Source: Antennarius striatus (lineage: Eukaryota; Chordata; Actinopteri; Lophiiformes; Antennariidae). From it: a stretch of 64,000 nucleotides of DNA. Each line of letters begins with the position of its first letter. Position 1 is the first letter of the stretch. Both the position numbers and the translations under genes were made by a program. The notes under the pieces are model-generated. The model searched no databases. It was not told the DNA's origin and was given only the letters and a program-made list of their open reading frames with translations. The stretch is taken from NCBI RefSeq assembly GCF_040054535.1, contig NC_090795.1, positions 4,005,501 through 4,069,500 of the forward strand. The letters run 5' to 3'. Below are positions 1-13,691 of this stretch, in pieces.

Positions 1-2302
<2,302 letters not shown>

Positions 2303-2700
2303 AGACAGAAAAAGAAAACCACTGTCAGATCCGCCTCCTCTTCCCCCTCCCTGCTGTTGTCTATTTTATACATGTGGTAAATATTCAGAGACTTTGACTT
2401 TATACTGTACATGACAAACCTAAAGAACAGAGAGAAGAGTGATGGAAAGAATCACTATTTACTAAGAGAATGCACCCGCATATTTTTCTGATGTACATTT
2501 TCTACAAATGGCTTAATTGTGATAAAGGGTTTTTATTGTCTTTATAAAATACAGAGTATTTGTGGTTTCGTTTCACGGCGGTGACTCGATGACGGCGGTG
2601 AGTGTCGCCACATGAAACCTGCTTGAGAAAGAGAGGAAAGTGATGTAAAGATGTTAAAGATGCTGTCTGCGATTTTATTTTAAAATAAATCCCAAAATAC
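2303..2700 (+). other. tmem108: tmem108 3'UTR with poly(A) signal
   Basis: Sequence after the TAG stop, with an AATAAA hexamer at 2684-2689 that would give a UTR of about 400 nt. A second AATAAA occurs at 4420-4425 and would allow a much longer isoform. Which one is used cannot be decided from sequence. Confidence 0.55.
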
Positions 2701-5519
<2,819 letters not shown>

Positions 5520-5812
5520 TCCTACTACTTCCGGGTGAACGTCGAAATTCTTCCGGGTTTCGGTACAGATTTGCCAAATATCCCGTGCATGGCATGGTTG
5601 ACAGCGCATCCAGCGATTCAGCCAGGGGTCTGAGGGAGGAGATCTTTATGATCCTATAACAGACGTTAAATCGTCAAATTTAAAACAAATTCTTTCTTTT
5701 CTTATCGCCGGAACAGCTGTTCTCGTCATCCGAGAGCACATTTTTACATTTGTCATTGCTCGGTTAAGCTAGCCAAACTAGTTAACGTTGCTCTTTGAAA
5801 ATGGCGGATGTT
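5520..5812 (+). promoter_or_regulatory. cdv3: cdv3 promoter region: two ETS sites and a YY1-like element at the start codon
   Basis: Upstream of cdv3 are two ETS/GABP-type motifs (acttccggg at 5527-5535 and cttccggg at 5550-5557). The start codon itself sits inside AAAATGGCGG (5798-5807), which matches the YY1 downstream-element consensus common in housekeeping genes. No TATA box is evident. TSS position is inferred, not seen; the motifs are seen directly. Confidence 0.5.
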
Positions 5813-7921
5813 CCCACAGAGAAGAGTCTGGACGATTTCTTTGCCAAGCGGGATAAAAAGAAGAAGAAAGAGAAAGGGAAGGGCAAGGAGCCCGCCACGT
5901 CTGTTATGGTCAAAAAGACCAAAAGAGAGAAGGAGAAATCGACAAAAAACGAAAATCAAGACACACAAATTGAAAAGGTAACTACTCTAACTTTTTACCT
6001 ATGCGTTTTTATCAGATGCCGGTATCAAATTGAGCATTTCTTCATCATTTTTTACCCTACTTAGAGCAAACTAATTTCCTACAATATTGCGCTTGAATTA
6101 CGAGGCATCATTTTGGATGCTAACGGCTGTATTAAATGACACGGTGATAGGAAACGCCGGTTGCTAGCTAACATAGCATATGGTTTCTCATGGCACACGT
6201 TGTGACGAGCCAAGAACCATGACCGATACCCGCTTTTTGGAGGGTGCTAACAACATTTGCTTCCTTCTTGTGTCGGAATGTGACTTCATGTGACACTTTT
6301 GTGCCTCATTTTCCTGCAAAATCTTAACGTTTAGTCATTGGCCTTGTGTTCGCATGGGGAAGCTGTCAGTCCTTCCTCTGACCGGTGGCTGTCCAACTAG
6401 GCCGAGCCGCCATTTGTCCACGGGTTGGGTCTACTGCCCTTTAACTGCAAGCGACATTAAGATGTGTGTGACTGTTCGATCGTAGGACATGTGCTCAGTC
6501 ATCTTGTTCCAGTGGTGGGTGACGCTGGCCCGGATGGATGCGACCTGTGTTAACATTTCGTGAAACGTTCTGGAGTCTGCAGATGTGTTTTTTTTTTTCT
6601 TACTTAAATTGCATTTTCAGTTAAATCAACAATCTCCAAATAAAAATGACATCAAGATTTGACTCTAATGTGTTTTGGCTTCGTGTGTCTTCCTCCCCAG
6701 GAGGATGAGGAGTGGAAAGAGTTTGAGCAGAAAGAAGTGGATTACAGCGGGCTGCGGCTCCAGGCTTTACAGATAAGGTACTGAATAGTTCCTGGGTTGT
6801 TATCACAATAGTTGCTGGGTTGTTGTGACGTAAACAAGTCAAGGCTGTGACTTGTTTACGTCACAACCTTGATGCCCTCAAGTGGGATGACGATAAGACC
6901 TTGTCCCTCATTAAAATTCAATGTAATGTAACCTTTGCTGAACTGCACATTGTCTTCAATTATAAGTGGAAGTTAACCAAATTTATCAAGTTTTGTTCCT
7001 GACCTGTGATAGTGTCATTACTTTTTTTAATATGCACATTTATCAGAATTAGTTTAAAAATGTATTCTAGATGGTTGTGAAGCTACAACTTGCTCTCTTA
7101 AGTGAAAAAAGTAGATCGACTAATTTCATGAAAGCCCCACATGACTCATCATGTTTTCATCTTTGCTTGACTGCCTTCTGCACGTTTGCAGTGACGAGAA
7201 AGAGGAAGAGGAGTATGAAAAGGAAGAGGTTGGTGAGGACGGCGAGATAATTCTGGTCAGCACGGACAAAGTGTCGGGGCCTTGGAACAAATCTGGCGCT
7301 GCTCCTGTTGCTGCTCCACCCGTGGGTGAGTAAAGAAACTGAGCTGATGGTGGGATTGTGGACAAGCAGGTCTGACTGGTTTTAGGTCATTTCACATGTG
7401 ATGACCTTTGTTTTGGTGTTCTGATGTTGTCCATCCCTCACTAGTAGTAGTTTACTGGAATCAGTGATTTTCCAGCATCTGGAACACACACAAAATAAAG
7501 GATTTACCCCTCTGAGGAAATTTATTTCTGTCATTTTTGTATTAGCAGAGGAAGTTGAGGTGCCTGAGTCAAAGCCTCCTGGGGTATATCGCCCCCCGGG
7601 GGCTCGGCTGTCCACTGTCAAACGATCGCACAACCAGGGGCCTCCTGAAATCTACAGCGATGCACAATTCCCCTCTCTACTGGCCACGGCCAAGCACGTG
7701 GAGACACGCAAGTAAGCAGGATTTCACACAGTGCAACCGAAACGTCGACATTTCGTCGCAATCGACTGAAGTAAAACCTGTGTTTGTCTTCCAGGGACAG
7801 GGAAATGGAGAAGACTTTCGAGGTTGTGAAACACAAGACCCGCGGGAGAGAGGAGGGTAGCGGTGCTTCTATGCAGCAGTTGCAGCTTGACAACCAGTAC
7901 GCCATCCTGGGGGATAAGTAA
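5801..7921 (+). CDS. cdv3: CDV3 homolog (carnitine deficiency-associated, expressed in ventricle 3)
   Basis: Complete gene, join(5801..5977, 6701..6777, 7192..7325, 7549..7711, 7795..7921), 225 residues, start ATG in aaaATGG context, stop TAA. All four introns are GT-AG and phases agree. The N-terminus MADVPTEKSLDDFFAKRDKKKKK is diagnostic of CDV3, followed by a Lys-rich basic segment (about residues 15-50), an acidic central part with EEDEEWKEFEQKE..DYSGLRLQ, a PPGVYRPPGAR motif, and a conserved C-terminal DNQYAILGDK. There is no known enzymatic domain or transmembrane segment; family members are cytoplasmic, abundant in proliferating cells and functionally poorly defined. The human protein is slightly longer (about 258 residues), mostly through linker differences. 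An in-frame TTG-initiated extension two codons upstream is not needed. Confidence 0.93.
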
Positions 7922-9515
7922 AGCCGCTCCCCTCCCCCCAGTCACTTGGCCCCTTCAGCATGGTTTGGCCCGGCCCCCTCGAAGGAAGATCGCAGTCCTG
8001 ACAAATGCTCATGCCGCCACCATCTCCACACTGGTTACATAGCATCATACACACGAGCCCTCATACACGACGACACCACTTGAGCACATGCAGCGATAAT
8101 CCCTCCGAAGAAATCAGTCACACACTTCACACATGTTTGGCGGGCGAAACTGAAGGACTGCATCTGAAGGGGCTGCTGAAGGAGGGAATAATTGAAAAGG
8201 AATTAGCAAAACACACCCTAACGTACAACACCGCCGCAGCGACAGAGACAACATAGCTGCCCCTTTGTGGGTTGTACTCGGAGCAGCAGTTGTGTGGCGC
8301 GTCTTTTCTCTGGACTTCAACTTGCTTCGATGACGCCACAGAGGATCAAAGACGACTTCAGGCAAGATGATTTTACAAACTTCTGTGAAAGTGTCTATTT
8401 TTTTTTTTTTGCAAGATCCTTATAACCCAATCGCACATGATATTTGGAGTTTTTTTTTTTAACATTGCGATTGGAGGCTTCTTGAGTGGCGATACTACCT
8501 CGGCAGTATAGCTGGTGGTGACAGTGTGGACTTTTTTTTCTTTTTCTTCTCTTGCTTTGGTGATGAAGGTGACCAACATCAAACGCCTCCACCTACAGTG
8601 GGGCCATGAGGCTCTTTCACTTGTTTTTTTTCTTCTTTCCTTTATCCTCATGGTGATGACACTCTGCATAGATCTATGGACAAGATGCGATAGGTAGTGG
8701 TCCTCGTTTTAAATTTCTATATAAAGTGGCCTTACTAATAGGAACTGCTGTGTCATCTGAAGAGAACTGAGCTTGTCGTCTCACAGGCTGCTGCTTTCGT
8801 CTGGATCTCCAATCTGACAGACAACATCTGCATACAAATGGATTTTAAAAAATCCTTCTGTTTAAGAATGCTGTCACTTGCCTGATGATTACAGATACTA
8901 TTTTTCTTATCAACCGTTTGATTTTTGCCGCCCTTGTTTTATTTTCTGCTCAGCAAAAGAGAAATTTCAATTTCTTTCTTATCCTAAACCGTTGTTTTTG
9001 GTTGCAAATGCTTTATTGTGGTTGGACACCAGGTGATGTTACATTATCAAGAAAAGTGATGGTAAATCACTTAAAAGTTGTTTGTAGAGGTTGTTTGGCC
9101 CAATAGAGCTCCCATACATCTCCAATTTGTGATGAAGTGGTGCAATTCAACCCCAGTTTTAACACCCTCTCTTTTTTAATCCAGGCTGTTCTTTCTAAGC
9201 AAACATTCTGGGTCACCCCCCTCACTGCAGTCGATGTAACTTCATGTCCAGACAGTTACAGCAACTTAGTCTATAAAAACAAACTCCCCAGAGCCACCTA
9301 CCAAACAGAGGTGTGTTCGATTATAGTCAGATATTTTTTACTACAAGCTTAGTTTTGATCAGAGGTGAATTAAAAACTGGATTTGTGTTCTTTGTTTGTC
9401 CTTTCCATAAAAGAGACCGGGCAGCGATGATTCCTGCTGGGACACTTTTGGGTGGATGATATTTGTCATGAAAAAAGAAGAGCCTAACACAAATAAAGTG
9501 ATCCTTGTGGATTGT
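7922..9515 (+). other. cdv3: cdv3 3'UTR with poly(A) signal at 9492-9497
   Basis: About 1.6 kb after the cdv3 stop, ending near AATAAA at 9492-9497 followed by a GT/T-rich downstream element. A long 3'UTR is typical of CDV3 transcripts. Short open frames here (for example 8005-8256 and 8515-8697) have no recognisable protein content. Confidence 0.6.
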
Positions 9516-10421
9516 CTCTTGTCTGAGTTTTTAAACGCTTGTAATTGTCTCCATTCAGGAACTGTTCATTTGTCAATTTAACTCTTCTAGTAATCTACTT
9601 GTCTTTCTATAATCTCTATTTTGTTGAAGTACTAAAGATAGCTCATGTTGTTCATATAAAATAAAAAAACTATAAAAGTCCAAAATAGGATAGTTTCATA
9701 TTAGAAACATTTACAAAACCAAACAGCAAAAAAAAGAAAAAGAATGAAGCAACTTCAGATGAGTGCCAGGAGGAGGGGAAAGATGAAGTGATGGAAATAC
9801 TCAAGGATTCCGTTGGGAGTGAAATTTACTTTTCATTTAAGAAACTGATTCCTTGTATTTTTTGTGCTTGATGTTTAAATCAATGGCAGAAGATCTTATA
9901 TGTAGAAAACTGGAACTGACATTAAATCTTGTACTGCGAGATCTCGCAAAGATGGACCTTTTTTTTTTTCTTTCTCTCCATGTCATCTAAGGGGCTCTAC
10001 AAATAAAAACTTTCTATCCAATCATATTTCGGCAAACTAGTGTCAGGTTCTATGAAAACTGCCAGAGCCTTCAGACGTGAAGGTTCCGCCCACTGTCAGT
10101 GATTGGACACAGCCCGTTCAGTTACAGCGCTTGGACCAATCATCTCGCGAGATCTCAGGGCCTTCGAACCGGGTCTAGGTAGAAGCCTTTACGACACTGA
10201 CACCTGCTGGTGAAAAGGAGTCGTTGCAGGGGAACGTGACTGACAGCGTTGCTCCTCGGACACACGACTCCGATGGTTTGTGGCGTAAACCTAACTTGCT
10301 ACCTCAAAATTAACTTTCTAGGTTTGAGGTACACTGATTGGATAAGCTCTTCCGGCAGCCTGATGATGTCATTTTGCGACACATCGAACCTGAACCAGGA
10401 CATTCGCCGGCCACCCACGAT
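9516..10421. other. intergenic, contains an orphan copy of kif9 3'-flank sequence
   Basis: No complete gene. At 9821-9929 is a roughly 110-bp copy of the kif9 3'-flank found near 19110-19220 (same orientation) and near 25690-25805 (inverted). The preceding 100 bp reads as a Lys/Glu-rich open segment that could be a decayed exon, but I do not recognise it. The 10040-10420 part is GC-richer with several short hAT-like motifs. Confidence 0.5.
9821..9929 (+). repeat. orphan third copy of kif9 3'-flank duplicon
   Basis: It shares the string ggcagaagatct and the flanking tgtagaaaactggaactgac with 19177-19216. The first half (acttttcatttaagaa) is closer to the inverted arm at 25785-25805. It therefore looks like a third member of the same duplicated sequence, about 9 kb away from kif9. 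Confidence 0.7.
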
Positions 10422-11052
10422 TAGTGACGTCTGAATGGCGTCCCATCGGGCTTCGAACCGTCATCATTGATGACGTGTTGTTACTGTACGTCAGGTGGAG
10501 GGAACAAAGCAAACACTTCACCTTTAAATTAAAAATGACGTGTGTGGTTTATTATTTTCTACTGTGTGAGCAACAGAGCCTGAAAATAAGTTTATTAAAA
10601 ATTAAATTATGTTCCCGGACTTGAGATCTCTTTCTGGTTGGATCCATTGTTTAAGTAATTACGAAGCAAACTGTCAGCAATCGGAACGCTAATGTGATCA
10701 ATTCAAGGGATACGGACACGATTGGCAGCGCAATGCGCTGTTTCATCCATTTTAACGCATCTTGGAGCGGCCGGTGTTTCAGATCACCCACTGACCACTA
10801 AACGGTCTCACCTGGTGCAGGGAGCGCCAGTGTCTCACCTGGTGAAGGGAGCGCCAGTGTCTCACCTGGTGAAGGGAGCGCCAGTGTCTCACCTGGTGAA
10901 GGGAGCGCCAGTGTCTCACCTGGTGTTTCGGCGCACTTGTGTGCCAAACTCACAGCGTTTGTCCATGTTTGAAGCAGTGCTTCACATGGGAACGCCCACC
11001 GTGTCCGGGGCGTTTATTGGACATTGGACATGGATAAATTGGACATCACTAC
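10422..11052 (+). mobile_element. partial copy of the hAT element 5' region (non-coding)
   Basis: It starts with tagtgacgtctgaatgg and aligns segment by segment with the 5' region of the transposase-bearing element: 10460-10612 matches 13278-13425, and 10938-11052 matches 13556-13686. The transposase ORF is absent after the shared cactac. It carries a 27-bp minisatellite that the other copy lacks. I read it as a deleted non-autonomous relative; a convincing 8-bp target-site duplication was not found. Confidence 0.6.
10806..10925 (+). repeat. 27-bp tandem repeat (about 4.4 units)
   Basis: Units begin tctcacctggtgaaggg and start at 10806, 10833, 10860 and 10887, with a partial fifth at 10914. 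The first unit differs by one base (gcag for gaag). Because 27 is divisible by 3, the array is open in frame as a nine-residue repeat (HLVKGAPVS), but no promoter or homology suggests it is translated. Confidence 0.95.
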
Positions 11053-11111
11053 TAGGAAGCTGAGCTGTCCGTCTGTAGACCTCCATCGTGGCCCGAGCGG
11101 CAGTCAGGCTG

Positions 11112-11285
11112 CAACAAACATGACCATCGATCAGTGAATCAATCGGTGAATCAATCGATGAATCAATCGATGAATCAATCGATGAATCAATCGGTGAATC
11201 AACCGGTGAATCAATCGATGAATCAATCGGTGAATGAATCGGTGAATAATTCAGTGAATAGATTATCGAATCGATCGGTAAATTT
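11112..11285 (+). repeat. 12-bp tandem repeat (aatcaatcgatg-like)
   Basis: About a dozen degenerate 12-bp units alternating aatcaatcgatg and aatcaatcggtg, becoming irregular after 11220. The open frame through it (Met-Asn-Gln-Ser repeats) is a consequence of the repeat unit and is not treated as a gene. Confidence 0.93.
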
Positions 11286-11292
11286 CAGGAAG

Positions 11293-11355
11293 TTGTGGGC
11301 TGGCCCTCTGGCTTCCCCCCACACACACGCCCACTTATTCTGCTCTGATTGGAGT
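11293..11355. repeat. left arm of an inverted repeat flanking the hAT cluster
   Basis: The sequence from tgtgggctggccctctgg to ctgctctgattggag is the reverse complement, with a few mismatches, of 16448-16523. The two arms enclose the transposon cluster between them, about 5.1 kb. The homology stops sharply at gattggag on the left arm. Confidence 0.75.
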
Positions 11356-12482
11356 AGTAATTCACGTTATTTCCGATTATTTACTTGAATCGAGTTTTTA
11401 ATATAATTATTTCTTAAAATCATTTCGTTTACAGAGATGTTGATTATCAATTAAAGAACGGTTATTTATTGTCTGCATTTTACATGAAACCACTGCGGAT
11501 GATTTATTATTAGACCACAGCCGCCCTGGCCTCATTAACGATTATCGAGCAAATGAAGGCCGGTCCGTGAAAATGTTGTCTTCGATGAAACCGCTCCGTG
11601 GCGCAAAAAAAGGCCACTGGATTAGTTCCAACAATGCGCCTGGATATCTCACTGCTATCATGAAGGTGAAGTAAAGCTTAGAGAGAAAGCGGGCTGCCGC
11701 CAGGCGCCGGTCAGCTGGGGGCCACAGCTTCTTCAGGTCTGTAGGTAATAGCAGCAGCAAAGGTAGGATTGAGTGTTTGGGAAGAAGAACCTGAAATGTG
11801 ATATATAGAAAAAAAATACTACTGAACCAGAAAGTATCGACTAATAGAATTTTATTAATATTTTATATTATATACAACAGAAGCATAAAACGTTCAAGTC
11901 GAAAATATATTTAAAAAAAATTAATCGCCCACAGTCCCGAAGATCCTGGTGGTGGGAGGAGCTTCTGTGGAGCCGGGGAGGGGGGCGGGGTCCAGTGCTG
12001 GTGGGGCTCGGGGGGGCAGCACCTTGTTCCGCGGTGGGGAAGCTGTAGTTATGGGTTCTCCGGCTCTTTTCAGAGAACATGGCTCTTTGACTCGGCTCAC
12101 TAAAGAGAGCCAGTTCTTTCGACTCCCAAACGGCTCTCAAGATTTTTTTTGCTTCTTTAATCAATATATTACCAATAATATAAAATTGTAATGTCAAATT
12201 ATGCACCTCCTCCCTCTGCTTAGGCAGTGAGCTGCACTAAGGGCAGACACAGAGGCGATAACGCCGCAAATATTGACCAATCACGTGCGGCTTCAACAGA
12301 AAAAGAAGTGGTTCCTCCAATCAGGAGCCGGCTCCCGTCCACTTCAGAGAGCCGGCTCTCATAGACCGACTCCCAGACCGGGAGTCGTTCGCGAACGACA
12401 ACGGCTGTGAGACCGTTTCGTTCGCGAACGACAACGGCTCTGAGCCGTTGTCGTTCGCGAACGACACATCACTAGTAGGAAG
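11356..12482. mobile_element. degenerate hAT-like repeat sequence ending in a terminal motif at 12465-12474
   Basis: Around 11575-11615 is a gatgaaaccgctccgtggcgcaaaa motif, seen again at 18570-18600 (gatgaaaccggtccatggcgcaaaa) and typical of an hAT terminal region. From 12050 to 12474 the sequence has repeated gagccggctct and gttcgcgaacgaca motifs, well known in fish non-autonomous hAT elements, and it ends acatcacta, the complement of the tagtgatgt that begins the neighbouring element. The left end of this element was not located. A short minus-strand exon-like stretch at about 11640-11738 is noted separately. Confidence 0.5.
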
Positions 12483-12519
12483 TAGTGATGTCTGAATGGA
12501 GCTCCGTGGGGCTTCGAAC

Positions 12520-13277
12520 CATCCATCCATCCATCTTCCACCGCTTACCCTGAATCGGGTCACGGGGGCAGCAGCTCCAACAAGGAACCCCAAGGAACCA
12601 GATGCCCAAACCTCCTCAGCTGACTCCTTTCCACGCGAAGGAGCAGCGGCTCTACTCTGAGCCCCTCACGAACAGCTGTTTTTTTCTCACCACATCTCTT
12701 TCCGCCGCTTGTATCCGCGATCTCGTTCTTTCGGTCATGACCCATCATGACCATAGGTGAGGGTAGGATCGAGGATTGAACGATTGATGGAGAGCTTTGC
12801 TTCTCGGCTCCGAACCTTTTGCGACAATTGTGCCGAAAACTGTTTCATCACCCGGCGCCCCATTCATTGAGAATGTAGACGCCCTCTTTGGCGGGGTGAC
12901 TGTACTGCAACCACACGACGGTCAATGACACCAGAAAACAGCGCTCTGACGTTTCCTGTATATATTTTCTGAATAAAACCGAATATAATCTAATTCAATG
13001 TGTCAATCCTTGCTTGTTATATTGTAACCTTATATTATAGGAAATTCTTTTATGATCGTTGGTCATTGCAGGGTTCAATAAAGCAATAAGATATAGATTA
13101 CATGTTCATGCATGTATATTTATTATATATACATATGTGTTCGTGTGCGTGAGTTACACAGGATGATTAGTGTCACTGGCAAAAAACAAAGTCTATGTTG
13201 TGAGATAAAAGTCGTGATTCCGAGACGTCATCACAGCAGCACCACTGGCTTTACTCTCACGTCTGGATCGGTAACGC
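12520..13277. mobile_element. nested interspersed repeat inserted in the hAT 5' region
   Basis: The sequence is absent at the equivalent place in the related copy, where cttcgaacc runs straight into tcatcattgatgacg. Here 758 bp intervene. It starts with atccatccatccatc and contains the ggagcagcggctctactctg stretch that recurs in many teleost genomes as an interspersed repeat. The family name is uncertain. No ORF of note. Confidence 0.6.
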
Positions 13278-13459
13278 CTCATCATTGATGACGTGTTGTT
13301 ACTGTACGTCAGGTGAAGGGAACAAGGCAAACACTTTGCCTGCAAATTAAAAATGACGTGTGTGGTTTATTATATTTCTACTGTGTGAGCAACAGAGCCT
13401 GAAAATAAGTTTATCAGAGATTAAAATCTACTTTGTTCGGCGGCACCTGTTCTAAATGT

Positions 13460-13530
13460 TTTATTTATTTATTTATTTATTTATTTTTGTTTGTTTTTTT
13501 GTTTTTTTTGTTTTGGTTTTTTTTAAATAA
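13460..13530 (+). repeat. (TTTA)n / T-rich low-complexity stretch
   Basis: Seven or so tttat units followed by T-rich sequence with scattered G. It lies within the transposon 5' region and is not present at the matching place in the other copy. Confidence 0.9.
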
Positions 13531-13691
13531 ATTTATTCCTGTTCTAAATGTTAGTGCGCTTAGTGTTGTGGGCCAAACGTCATCAGTCACGTGGTATCTC
13601 CATGTTCGAAGCAGGGCTTTCACATGGGAACGCCCACCGAGTCCGGGGCGTGTTTCCCAGCACCGGAAGTAGTCGGACGTCACTACCCGCG

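Noticed and set aside
10722-11063. 113-codon ORF with a nine-residue repeat (HLVKGAPVS)
   Set aside because: It is the translation of a 27-bp tandem repeat inside a non-coding transposon leader; no homology or promoter.
11134-11388. ORF rich in Met-Asn-Gln-Ser repeats
   Set aside because: Product of the 12-bp satellite; frame persists only because the unit is a multiple of three.
13548-13691. 48-codon N-terminal extension of the transposase from ATG 13548
   Set aside because: The same DNA occurs in the non-coding 5' region of the related copy (10938-11052), and the MAEGG start at 13692 fits the family better.
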